Part shown: positions 6,581 through 13,312 of the stretch, in pieces
How the letters are laid out: every line of letters starts with the position of its first letter
Numbering within the stretch: the stretch's first letter is position 1
From: CADEED01 sp044871085
Lineage (GTDB): Bacteria > Pseudomonadota > Gammaproteobacteria > Steroidobacterales > Steroidobacteraceae
Direction: 5' to 3'
NCBI GenBank assembly: GCA_044871085.1
Contig: JBIOZI010000288.1
Location: 1-14,799, forward strand
DNA length: 14,799 bases
Program-made: the position numbers and the translations under genes
Notes under the pieces: model-generated
Told to the model about the DNA's origin: nothing
Database searches by the model: none
Seen by the model: only the letters and a program-made list of their open reading frames with translations

Positions 6581-6721
6581 ATGTCCACTTCCCGCAGGGG
6601 CCTTTTCGAAGCCGCGGGCCTGACGGCCGCGGCCCTCGCACACCTCGCCGCCATCGGCAGCCGGCGCCTCGAGTTGCCACAGAAACGGACTTTTGGATGC
6701 CGCCGAGGTAATTCCCGCTGA
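6581..6721 (+). CDS. Short ORF resembling an orphan Tat signal peptide
   Basis: A 46-codon ORF. The first 29 residues look like a twin-arginine signal peptide: STSRRGLFEAAGLTAAALA has an SRRxxF-type motif and a moderately hydrophobic stretch. After about residue 30 the translation turns basic and ordinary (SRRLELPQKRTFGCRRGNSR) and stops, so no mature domain follows. It may be the decayed start of a former Tat-exported protein, a tiny real peptide, or chance in GC-rich DNA. The upstream sequence has no clear ribosome-binding site. Confidence 0.3.
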   Translation: MSTSRRGLFEAAGLTAAALAHLAAIGSRRLELPQKRTFGCRRGNSR

Positions 6722-6744
6722 CACGTGACACTCACGTGGGCGCC

Positions 6745-6750
6745 TAGAGT
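6745..6750 (+). promoter_or_regulatory. -10 box giving a leaderless mRNA for the 6757 gene
   Basis: TAGAGT ends exactly six bases before the ATG at 6757, so transcription would begin on the A of the start codon. Two CACGTG palindromes (6722-6727 and 6733-6738, one helical turn apart) occupy the -35 region, suggesting a regulator site. TTGACA-like words nearby (CTGACA 6718, GTGACA 6725) have poor spacing. Confidence 0.4.
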
Positions 6751-6756
6751 GGCCGC

Positions 6757-7230
6757 ATGCGCGTGCCCTTCCTCCTGCTGCTCATCGGCCTCAGTGCCGT
6801 CGCCGCGGCGTCCAACTACCGTGAAGTGGCTAAAGCCGTGAACGACGATGCGATGCTCGCCACCGCGGGCGTCACGCCGGCCGAGGCGCGGCTGCGCAAG
6901 CAATGCCGCGCGGCGGTCATCGACACCGACGACCGGCCCGACTTCTTCGATTGCGTGTACGTGCAGACGGAGCGCGAGCTGAACCTGTTCAGCGTCGAGG
7001 ACGGGTTCCTGATGAACGAGCTCGAGCTCACGCTGCACAACATCGACGGCGTGGCGCTGCAGCACCTCGACCGCTGGTCGCAGGTGCAGATCTTCAGCGG
7101 CCGGCGCGTGGCCGCGCTGTACATCCATGGCAACGGCTGGATCGACAGCGGCGAGACCGAGGCGGTGTACCGCTGGCTGCTCGACCATGGCGTGCAGCCG
7201 CGCGAGCCGCGGGTCTGGATCGGGCCCTGA
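6757..7230 (+). CDS. Small exported protein of unknown function
   Basis: A 157-residue protein not recognised as any named family. Residues 1-18 (MRVPFLLLLIGLSAVAAA) form a Sec signal peptide with likely cleavage near AAAS. The mature part is soluble, of mixed composition, with two Cys about 17 residues apart (QCRAAVID and FFDCVYV) that could form a disulfide in the periplasm. The C-terminal half alternates acidic and aromatic residues (LHNIDGVALQHLDRWSQVQIF, DSGETEAVYRWLLDHGVQ). G/C-rich third positions support coding. There is no ribosome-binding site upstream of the ATG, consistent with the predicted leaderless transcript. The next gene starts from its own strong promoter immediately downstream. 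Confidence 0.75.
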   Translation: MRVPFLLLLIGLSAVAAASNYREVAKAVNDDAMLATAGVTPAEARLRKQCRAAVIDTDDRPDFFDCVYVQTERELNLFSVEDGFLMNELELTLHNIDGVALQHLDRWSQVQIFSGRRVAALYIHGNGWIDSGETEAVYRWLLDHGVQPREPRVWIGP

Positions 7231-7243
7231 AGTCAAATCGCGC

Positions 7244-7271
7244 TTGACAGCCGGCGATTCGCGCCTAAAAT
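7244..7271 (+). promoter_or_regulatory. Near-consensus sigma-70 promoter
   Basis: Perfect -35 TTGACA (7244-7249), 16-bp spacer, -10 TAAAAT (7266-7271; five of six consensus bases). The predicted start is about 7278, four bases before a short ORF and 150 bases before the AAA+ ATPase gene. The discriminator after the -10 is all G/C (GCGCGCCCCC), a feature of stringently controlled promoters. It is by far the best sigma-70 promoter in the window. Confidence 0.8.
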
Positions 7272-7281
7272 GCGCGCCCCC

Positions 7282-7347
7282 ATGACCACACTAGCTAACT
7301 ACTTCGATCCGCCGCGCGCTGGCGCGCGCGTTCCCCTCGAGAGCTAG
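7282..7347 (+). CDS. Possible 21-residue leader peptide
   Basis: ATG at 7282 opens a 21-codon ORF (MTTLANYFDPPRAGARVPLE plus S) ending TAG at 7345-7347, starting four bases after the predicted transcription start of a strong promoter. There is no run of one amino acid as in classical amino-acid attenuators. The ORF lies across an RNA stem (CTAGCT 7291-7296 with AGCTAG 7342-7347, closing on the stop codon) and is followed by GC-only hairpins, so its translation could alter leader folding. Not recognised; it could be incidental. Confidence 0.35.
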   Translation: MTTLANYFDPPRAGARVPLES

Positions 7348-7407
7348 CTTCCGCACGTGCGGAGGCGGGCCCTCGCCCGCCCGCCGCAGGTCGAGCCTCC
7401 GGCAGGC
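7291..7407 (+). promoter_or_regulatory. Highly structured 5' leader of the AAA+ gene
   Basis: Consecutive hairpins within 120 bases: outer CTAGCT/AGCTAG (7291-7296 with 7342-7347) enclosing a GC-repeat hairpin around 7313-7328; CCGCACGTGCGG (7351-7362), a perfect palindrome; GGCGGGC-CCTC-GCCCGCC (7364-7381), a seven-pair all-GC stem; GCCT-CCGGC-AGGC (7395-7407). None is followed by a T-run. The density of stable stems between a strong promoter and the ATG at 7428 suggests post-transcriptional control, though high GC raises the chance level. Confidence 0.4.
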
Positions 7408-7427
7408 GCACCGCCACCGGAATTCAC

Positions 7428-8528
7428 ATGTCACTACACAAATTGCAGGCCGAGCGCGAAACGCGTCCGCGAGACGTGCCGCTGCTCAACGTCACCTTGA
7501 AACAGGACCTGTACTACCTGGGCAACGCGCTGGTGCGCGCGCGCGCGGTGCAGGGCTGCGACTTCGAGCTGGCCGCGCTGCCCGTGCATCGCACGATGCG
7601 CTGGAGCGTGCGCCGCAAGCTCGAGCTGTTCTTCGACAGCCTCGCGCTCGACGCGGGATTCACCGCGTACCGGCTGAGCGAAGGCTCGCTGCTGCTCACC
7701 GCGGCCGGCGCGTACGTCCACGCCAGCGGGCACAGCAAGGCCGACTACAGCTCGTGCCACTTCGGCGTCTGGGCGGAAAGCGCGGCGCGCGCGGCCGAGG
7801 TCATGCAGCGCCTGGAAGGCATCGGCGGCGAGCACCGCATGCGCGACGAGACGTTCACCATCGACTGGCAGTTCACGAACAGCGGCGGCGAGCTGCGCAA
7901 CGCCACGTTCCAGGAGCTCGCGGATCCGCAGCTGCTCGACGAGGCGTATCCCGGCCTCGGCATGCCCGTGCAGGCATTCATCGCGGCATACCTCGCAGCG
8001 CCGGAGTGCGTGCTGATCCTGCTGGGACCACCCGGCACCGGCAAGACGCGGCTGGTGCGCGCCATCCTCGCGGAGATCTCGCGCCGCAAGGGCGAGAACG
8101 CCGAGGTGATGTACACCGCCGACAAGCGCGCGCTCGGCGGCGACGAGATCTTCGTGGAGTTCATCACCGGTTCGCACGACGCCTTCGTCATCGAGGACAC
8201 CGACCACCTGCTCAAGGCGCGCACCAGCGGCAACGAGGAGATGCATCGCTTCCTCGCGATCGCCGACGGCGTCGCCCGCTCGCAGGGGCGCAAGGTCATC
8301 TTCACGACCAACCTGCCGAACGTGACGGACATCGACGACGCGCTGGTGCGGCCCGGCCGCTGCCACGCGGTCAGGTCGCTGCGCGGCCTCACCCTCGAGG
8401 AGGCGCAGCGGCTCGCGGCGCGCATCGGCGGCGCCGACCTGGAGCGCGTGCGGCGCGCGGGCGCGGCACTCGCCGCGCTCGGTTCGAAGTCGTACTCGGT
8501 GGCGCAGGTGTACCGGGAATGCGCGTGA
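7428..8528 (+). CDS. BCS1-like AAA+ ATPase with unassigned N-terminal domain
   Basis: A 366-residue protein, probably a cytoplasmic hexameric ATPase remodelling factor; no TM segment or signal peptide is seen. The C-terminal half is a complete AAA module: Walker A GPPGTGKT (residues 200-207), Walker B AFVIEDTD (252-259), sensor-1 IFTTN (291-295), and a RPGR arginine motif (308-311). The order ED-x-D in Walker B, followed by TTNxxxxxDxALxRPGR, is the pattern of BCS1/proteasomal-type classical AAA proteins. A short helical lid ends the protein (LTLEEAQRLAARIGG onward). Residues 1 to about 180 match no family I know and may bind substrate. ATG 7428 is the first start in frame after the leader, with a weak GGAA upstream. 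The substrate is unknown; it stands alone rather than in an operon and converges with the gene at 8545-8949. Confidence 0.85.
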   Translation: MSLHKLQAERETRPRDVPLLNVTLKQDLYYLGNALVRARAVQGCDFELAALPVHRTMRWSVRRKLELFFDSLALDAGFTAYRLSEGSLLLTAAGAYVHASGHSKADYSSCHFGVWAESAARAAEVMQRLEGIGGEHRMRDETFTIDWQFTNSGGELRNATFQELADPQLLDEAYPGLGMPVQAFIAAYLAAPECVLILLGPPGTGKTRLVRAILAEISRRKGENAEVMYTADKRALGGDEIFVEFITGSHDAFVIEDTDHLLKARTSGNEEMHRFLAIADGVARSQGRKVIFTTNLPNVTDIDDALVRPGRCHAVRSLRGLTLEEAQRLAARIGGADLERVRRAGAALAALGSKSYSVAQVYRECA

Positions 8529-8544
8529 GCGCGGCCGGCGCCGT

Positions 8545-8949
8545 CTACAGGTGGGTGCGGTAGAACACCACGTATTCGCCCTGGCCCGGATCCACCTCCA
8601 CGCACCAGCCGCTCTCAGACCGGCTGCGGTAGAGGTTCTGTGCGATCCAGCCGAACAGCGGCGTGCGCTTGAGCTCGGGCGTGAGGATGCGCGTGCGCAT
8701 GTCGCTGGCGCGCGGCCAGACGAGCGGCGCCAGGCCGGAAGGCAGGCCGGACATCGCGCTGCTCTCGATGTTGCCCAGGCCGTGCGCGCGGCGCCGCGCG
8801 CGGAAGTCGAGCTCGAGGTTCATCGTGTGGGGAATGGCCAGCGGCGCGGAGCTGGCGAGCGACGCGGCGACGCGGTCGGCCGCGGCGGCGGAACCGCACG
8901 CCAGCGACAGACACAGTGCGAACCCGAACTTGCGATCCCGAAGGATCAT
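8545..8949 (-). CDS. Small secreted protein of unknown function
   Basis: A 134-residue protein with a clear Sec signal peptide: MILRDRKFGFALCLSLACGS, then AAAA, cleavage near AAA before DRV (about residue 24). The mature chain of about 110 residues is Arg-rich early (DFRARRRAHGLG) and ends in a probable beta-strand segment (SGWCVEVDPGQGEYVVFYRTHL) containing its only Cys. No family is recognised. The start is supported by GAGG and AGGA purine stretches 5-14 bases upstream of the ATG. The stop lies 16 bases from the end of the convergent AAA+ gene, with no obvious shared terminator. Confidence 0.7.
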   Translation of the reverse strand: MILRDRKFGFALCLSLACGSAAAADRVAASLASSAPLAIPHTMNLELDFRARRRAHGLGNIESSAMSGLPSGLAPLVWPRASDMRTRILTPELKRTPLFGWIAQNLYRSRSESGWCVEVDPGQGEYVVFYRTHL

Positions 8950-9224
8950 CGTCCTGACCTCGCAGAATTCAGACGCGCTCAGGTTAGGAGCAGCCGCGGC
9001 GCGCCCGCAATAGGCGTGTGGTGATTTCGTCGTGACCCGAGAACTGCGGCCTTCTTTCGCGAATTGCGTGGCGCGTTCTGTCAGGTCGACACCGGTGCCC
9101 GGACATAATTCGCCACGGCGCGTTCACCACTGCGCCCGCGGTGCGCCAAGGAACCCGGGGCGCGCGCCGTCTCATGGCTGACTCGGCCGCCACCCCGGCG
9201 GCCGGCATGGCCACGAGGTGCTGC
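8950..9224. other. Intergenic region between divergent small genes
   Basis: This 275-bp stretch must hold the promoters for the divergent genes at 8949 (minus) and 9225 (plus). A CATAAT hexamer at 9104-9109 could be a plus-strand -10 box, but I see no well-spaced -35. In-frame starts further upstream of the 9225 gene (GTG 9141, ATG 9174, ATG 9207) fall in its right part, so some of it may be coding. Nothing else stands out. Confidence 0.35.
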
Positions 9225-9713
9225 ATGGCTCGCGTCCCCGTCATCGATTCGCCCTGTCCCATCGCCGGCAAACGCGTCCCGGGCGGCGCCTCGGAGCACT
9301 GCTCGACCTGCGACCGCGCGGTGTTCAACCTGAATTCCATGAGCGACCTGGAACGCCGCGCATTCATGGGCGGCTGCTCGGGCAAGGTCTGTGTCGCGTA
9401 CACCGTGCGCGTGCCGCTGCGGCGGAGCGCGTTCGCCGCGTCGCTGGCGGTTGCCGCGCTGGTGGCGCTGCCGGCTGCCGCGGATGTCGCGGAGGTCTCG
9501 GACGTCGGGCCCGAGCGAGTGGCGCCCGCCGCCGAGCCGCCGGCCGGCGCGATGTCGCCGCTGCCTTCCGAGGAGCCCGAGCTGCCGAACTGCGACGAAT
9601 ACGACGACCTGGTGCTGGTCGGCGGCGTGCTCGACGCCGGGAACGCGGAGTGGGTGGATGACGGGGCCGAGGCGGCGCCCGAGCTGCCCACCGTCGAGGA
9701 CGACGGAAAGTAG
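9225..9713 (+). CDS. Cys-cluster membrane protein with periplasmic acidic tail
   Basis: 162 residues from ATG 9225. The cytoplasmic N-terminus has five Cys with zinc-ribbon-like spacing: SPCPIAGKRV, HCSTCDRAVFNLNSMSDLER, and GGCSGKVCVAY. This resembles short domains of the type CxxCxxxVxxLSxMxxxEA...CVRY seen in many uncharacterised bacterial proteins, where a metal-binding knuckle is presumed. One TM helix follows at about residues 70-88 (AFAASLAVAALVALPAAAD). The tail is proline- and acid-rich (PSEEPELPNCDEYDDLVLVGG, PTVEDDGK). Starts at 9141, 9174 and 9207 are possible, but 9225 has GAGGTG four bases upstream and begins right before the conserved region. It runs to the stop codon of the facing transglutaminase-like gene with no gap, so transcripts probably overlap. 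Function unknown. Confidence 0.7.
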   Translation: MARVPVIDSPCPIAGKRVPGGASEHCSTCDRAVFNLNSMSDLERRAFMGGCSGKVCVAYTVRVPLRRSAFAASLAVAALVALPAAADVAEVSDVGPERVAPAAEPPAGAMSPLPSEEPELPNCDEYDDLVLVGGVLDAGNAEWVDDGAEAAPELPTVEDDGK

Positions 9714-11183
9714 TTAGTTAGGCGCGCGCGCCGCGACCCGCGCGGCGCCGACCAGCTTCAATTCGCGCGACAGCGCCAGCCCGGCGGAGTGCGTCAGCGG
9801 GTTGCCGTCGTAGCTCAGCGCGAAGGCGAGATGCCCGCTGTCGAAGCTGCCGGTGCCGGCGTCGAAATTCTGCCAGCCCGAGCCCGTCCAGGCCTGCACC
9901 CACGCGTGCGGCACGAACACGTCGTGCGCGTCGTCGAAGCGGCGCGTGTACACCCGGCCGATGGCGATGCGCGTCGGCACGCCGGCGGCGCGGCCCAGGG
10001 CCGCGAGCAGCACGGCGTACTCGGTGCAGTCGCCGCGGCGCGTGCGCAGTGCCTCGAGCGCGGTGCCGTAGCCCAGCATGTCGACGCGCGGGTCCATGTG
10101 GCCGCGCACGAACTCCGCCAGTTTCTGCATCCGCGCGGCCGGCGCGCGCGCGTACCGCGTCAGGCGCGCGGCCCGGGCCGCGATCTCGGGCGCGGCGGAT
10201 TCGATCCAGCGCGAGGGCGCGAGCGCGTCGGCGCGTTCGGCGGCGCCGAGCCCGGCCGCCTCGAGCGGGCAGCCCGCGCACACCTGGATCCAGGTAGTTT
10301 GGCCCTCGGACCAGGTGCGCTGCCCGGCGCCGGACGGCAGCGCGGCACCGCGGCCGCCGTTGTCGAATCGATAGCGGATCTTCTGCTGCATGTCGCCCGG
10401 CGGGATGCGGTAGGGCGATTTCGTGAGCGCGGCGACGCGGTGGTCGAACTCGTCGTTGCGGCTCAGCGCCTCCGCCTCCGTCGCATCGAAGCGATCGAGC
10501 GTGAACGCGTTCAGCCGCGAGATCTCGTGGACCACGTCGCCGCCGGCGTCGGCGCGCAGCCGGGACGCGGTGTCCTGCGCGGCGCGCACGCGGCGCTCCA
10601 CGTTCAGCGTCTCGCCGGGCCGCGCGCTGAGCTCCACGTCGACCACGGCGATCTTCACCGGGTCCCACGAGCGGTACACGAACGGCACGGGGCGCTCGCC
10701 GCGGCCGACGGCTGCCAGCCACGCGCGCGCGACTTCGTCGGTGACGAGCCCGCGCGCCGCGCCCGCCAGCACCTGCCTGGATTCGGCGCCGCCCGCGAGC
10801 TGGCGCACTTCGAGGTCGTCGCCGCTCGCCACGGCCTCGACGCGCGTGCGCGCCTCGTTGGTCGTCACTTCGCGCACGATCCGGCGCAGCGCGCCGTCGG
10901 GCCCGCTCTCGGTCTGCAGCGCCATGCGGTACTTCACGCGCCGCGCGCGCGGTCCCACCTCGAGCTCGACCTCCTCGCGCTCGACGATGCCGGAGGCCGT
11001 GGCGCTGCGCGTGACCAGCGCCCGCCCGACCTTGTGCTCATCGGCCGTGATCACTTGCCAGCGGCGCGTCTGCGCCGCGCCCGCTGTGCCCGCAGTGGCA
11101 TGGCCGACGGCCCCGTGCACCAGGAGCGACATCGGCAGCAGCGCTATTGTCCATGCAAGGGTCCATGCGAATCGTGCCAACAA
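9714..11183 (-). CDS. Exported transglutaminase-like protein
   Basis: About 489 residues, with a signal peptide (ARFAWTLAWTIALLPMSLLV) and a large extracytoplasmic region. The C-terminal transglutaminase-like fold shows a complete Cys-His-Asp triad: Cys386 in RRGDCTEYAVLLAALGRAAG, His426 in VPHAWVQAW, Asp441 in NFDAGTG. The roughly 330 residues before it are beta-rich and Arg-rich with no named domain I can place. Proteins with this triad act as periplasmic peptidases or amide-forming enzymes; the substrate is unknown. Start choice: TTG 11183 has GGAGGGG six bases upstream, ideal spacing; the alternative GTG at 11213 would place that site inside the gene. The gene is divergent from the AGCS symporter, with 47 bases between starts, so their promoters must overlap the opposite leader or 5' end. 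Confidence 0.85.
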   Translation of the reverse strand: MLARFAWTLAWTIALLPMSLLVHGAVGHATAGTAGAAQTRRWQVITADEHKVGRALVTRSATASGIVEREEVELEVGPRARRVKYRMALQTESGPDGALRRIVREVTTNEARTRVEAVASGDDLEVRQLAGGAESRQVLAGAARGLVTDEVARAWLAAVGRGERPVPFVYRSWDPVKIAVVDVELSARPGETLNVERRVRAAQDTASRLRADAGGDVVHEISRLNAFTLDRFDATEAEALSRNDEFDHRVAALTKSPYRIPPGDMQQKIRYRFDNGGRGAALPSGAGQRTWSEGQTTWIQVCAGCPLEAAGLGAAERADALAPSRWIESAAPEIAARAARLTRYARAPAARMQKLAEFVRGHMDPRVDMLGYGTALEALRTRRGDCTEYAVLLAALGRAAGVPTRIAIGRVYTRRFDDAHDVFVPHAWVQAWTGSGWQNFDAGTGSFDSGHLAFALSYDGNPLTHSAGLALSRELKLVGAARVAARAPN

Positions 11184-11230
11184 ACAATTCCCCTCCGATA
11201 CACTCGCGATCACTTTATTCGAAGCGCGTC
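11184..11230. promoter_or_regulatory. Short divergent control region
   Basis: Only 47 bases separate the TTG of the transglutaminase-like gene (minus) and the ATG of the symporter (plus). It contains the minus-strand ribosome-binding site GGAGGGG (11196-11190) and a possible plus-strand -10 box TACACT (11199-11204) that would start transcription near 11211. The minus-strand promoter must therefore lie within or beyond the start of the symporter gene. Confidence 0.35.
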
Positions 11231-12643
11231 ATGACCGTCGACCAGCAGATCAACGCATTCCTCGCGCCCATCGCCGACTGGCTCGGAGCCGTCGTGTTCT
11301 ATTCCGTGCCGGTCGCGGGCGCGCAGCTGCCGCTCATCATGGCGTGGCTCATCATGGGTGGCATCGTCTGCACCATCGCGTTTCGCTTCGTGAACCTGCG
11401 CGGCTTCGGCCACTCGGTGCGCGTCATCCGCGGCGATTACTCGAGCAAGGATCATCCAGGCGAGGCGAGTCCTTTCCAGGCGCTGTCCACCGCGGTGTCC
11501 GGCACGGTCGGGCTCGGCAGCATCGGCGGCGTGGCGGTGGCGGTCACGCTCGGCGGCCCGGGTGCGGCGCTGTGGATGATGCTCGCGGGCTTTCTCGGCA
11601 TGAGTCTCAAGTTCGCCGAGGTCACGCTCGCCGTGAAATACCGCCGCGTGCGCGACGACGGCACGGTCACCGGCGGCGCCATGTACTACGTGCCCATCGC
11701 GCTGGCGCGGCGCGGCCTGCCCCGGCTCGGCAAAGTCCTCGCGGGCTTCTTCTGTGTCGCCGCCATCGGCGGCTCGGTGACCATCTTCCAGGTGAGCCAG
11801 GCCTATCAGCAGGTGCACGCTGTCACGGGCTTCGACCAGGCATTCGTGTTCGGGCTGCTGGTGGCGGCGTGGATCGGCGTCGTGCTGTTCGGCGGCGTGC
11901 CGCGCATCGTGAAGTGGACCGACAAGCTCTCGCCGTTCATGTGCCTGCTGTACATCGCCGCCTGCCTGGTCGTGCTGGCGGTGAACTTCACCAACATCCC
12001 GGGCGCGCTCGCCACCATCGTGCGCGAGGCATTCGCGCCGCACGCGGTCGCGGGCGGCGTGGTCGGCGCGCTCATCCAGGGCTTTCGGCGCGCGGCGTTC
12101 GCGAACGAGGCGGGCGTCGGCTCCGCGCCGATGGCGCACGCCACCGTGCGCACGAAGGAGCCGATGTCGCAGGGTTTCGCGGCGCTGATGGAACCCTTCC
12201 TCGACACCATCATCATCTGCCTGCTGACCGCGCTCGTCATCATCGTGAGCGGCGTCCACCAGACCAGCGCCAACGAAGGCATCGCGCTCACCTCCGACGC
12301 CTTCGCCACCGTGGTGCCGTGGTTCCCGTTCGTGCTGGCCATCGTGGCGGTGCTGTTCGCCCTGTCCACCGTGCTCGCCTGGGGCTACTACGGCGAGCAG
12401 GCATGGACCTGGCTGTTCTCGGAGAGCAAGGCGAGCCGCGTCGCCTTCCGGCTGTTCCTGTGCACCATGTTGTCGGTGGCGGCCACGTTCCCGCTCGACC
12501 AGGTGGTGAACATCGTCGATGCGTGCAGCTTCTGCATGGCCGCGCCGAACATCCTCGCCATCTATCTACTGATGCCGGAGCTGCGCGCCGACCTGGCGTC
12601 CTACTGGGGGCGGGTGGTGCTCGCCCGCGGGGCCGAAGCATGA
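11231..12643 (+). CDS. Alanine/glycine:cation symporter (AGCS family)
   Basis: A 470-residue inner-membrane sodium-coupled amino-acid importer of the AGCS (AlsT/DagA/YaaJ) family, of usual length and with about 11 TM helices. Family signatures: SPFQALSTAVSGTVGLGSIG (residues 80-99) and GGPGAALWMMLAGFLGMSLKFAEV (108-131), then a KYRR segment and late hydrophobic helices to AIYLLMPELR. The core reads GLGSIGG where most relatives have GTGN or GLGN, so Ser replaces a usually conserved Asn; substrate preference may differ. ATG 11231 is chosen because residues before it in the longer frame lie over the divergent gene and are not membrane-like. It overlaps the next gene by ATGA, heading a three-gene operon. 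Confidence 0.92.
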   Translation: MTVDQQINAFLAPIADWLGAVVFYSVPVAGAQLPLIMAWLIMGGIVCTIAFRFVNLRGFGHSVRVIRGDYSSKDHPGEASPFQALSTAVSGTVGLGSIGGVAVAVTLGGPGAALWMMLAGFLGMSLKFAEVTLAVKYRRVRDDGTVTGGAMYYVPIALARRGLPRLGKVLAGFFCVAAIGGSVTIFQVSQAYQQVHAVTGFDQAFVFGLLVAAWIGVVLFGGVPRIVKWTDKLSPFMCLLYIAACLVVLAVNFTNIPGALATIVREAFAPHAVAGGVVGALIQGFRRAAFANEAGVGSAPMAHATVRTKEPMSQGFAALMEPFLDTIIICLLTALVIIVSGVHQTSANEGIALTSDAFATVVPWFPFVLAIVAVLFALSTVLAWGYYGEQAWTWLFSESKASRVAFRLFLCTMLSVAATFPLDQVVNIVDACSFCMAAPNILAIYLLMPELRADLASYWGRVVLARGAEA

Positions 12644-13308
12644 CGCGCAAGTCGTACCTGTGGATGCTGGGCGCCGTCTATGCCGCATGGTGGGTGGCCA
12701 TGGCCATCGCGCCGCTGGACCGCTCCGACTGGGTGCTCGAGAACGTGCTGGTGGTGCTGGCCCTCGCGCTGCTGGTGTTCACGTACCGGCCATTTCCGCT
12801 GTCGCGCGTGTCGTATACCTGCATCTTCGTCTTCCTGATGCTGCATACGCTCGGCTCTCACTACACGTATGCCAAGGTGCCGTACGGCGAGTGGCTGCCG
12901 TTCCTCGCCGGCGGACGCAATCACTTCGACCGCCTGGTGCATTTCGCCTACGGGCTGCTGCTGGCGTATCCGATACGCGAGATGTTCCTGCGCATCGGCA
13001 ACGTGCGCGGCTTCTGGGGTTACTTCCTGCCGCTCGATCTCACGATGTCCACCTCGATGCTCTACGAGCTCATCGAGTGGGGCACGGCGGAGGTCTTCGG
13101 CGGAGATCTGGGCGCGGCCTACCTCGGCACGCAGGGCGACGTCTGGGATGCGCACAAGGACATGGCGCTGGCGTCGCTCGGCGCGCTGCTCGCGATGTTC
13201 ATCACTGCGCTGGTGAACCGCCACATGCAGCGCGACTTCGCGCGCGAGTGGGCGGAGAGCATCCGCGTGAAGCGCAGGCAGCCGTTGGGCGAAGAGGCGC
13301 TGGGGTAG
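12640..13308 (+). CDS. DUF2238 (YjdF-like) inner-membrane protein
   Basis: A 222-residue polytopic membrane protein of the DUF2238/YjdF family, slightly longer than usual because of a basic C-terminal tail (ESIRVKRRQPLGEEALG). Family blocks visible: LHTLGSHYTYAKVPYGEW (about 68-85), FDRLVHFAYGLLLAYPIREM (about 90-109), MLYELIEWG (about 140-148), and GTQGDVWDAHKDMALASLGA (about 163-182). The conserved His, Glu and Asp in membrane-associated segments hint at a catalytic or metal site, but no reaction is established for the family. The ATG overlaps the symporter stop (ATGA), so it is translationally coupled. The frame is open far upstream, to 10423, but that part is the shadow of other genes. 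Confidence 0.9.
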   Translation: MTRKSYLWMLGAVYAAWWVAMAIAPLDRSDWVLENVLVVLALALLVFTYRPFPLSRVSYTCIFVFLMLHTLGSHYTYAKVPYGEWLPFLAGGRNHFDRLVHFAYGLLLAYPIREMFLRIGNVRGFWGYFLPLDLTMSTSMLYELIEWGTAEVFGGDLGAAYLGTQGDVWDAHKDMALASLGALLAMFITALVNRHMQRDFAREWAESIRVKRRQPLGEEALG

Positions 13309-13312
13309 ACAG

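Noticed and set aside
9789..11234. 481-codon plus-strand frame opposite the transglutaminase-like gene
   Set aside because: It is an antisense shadow; the minus strand carries the catalytic Cys, His and Asp motifs, a signal peptide and a ribosome-binding site.
10423..12639. Very long open frame upstream of the DUF2238 gene suggesting a fusion protein
   Set aside because: It runs antisense to the transglutaminase-like gene and out of frame over the symporter, with Arg/Ala-rich low-complexity translation; ATG 12640 starts the real family match.
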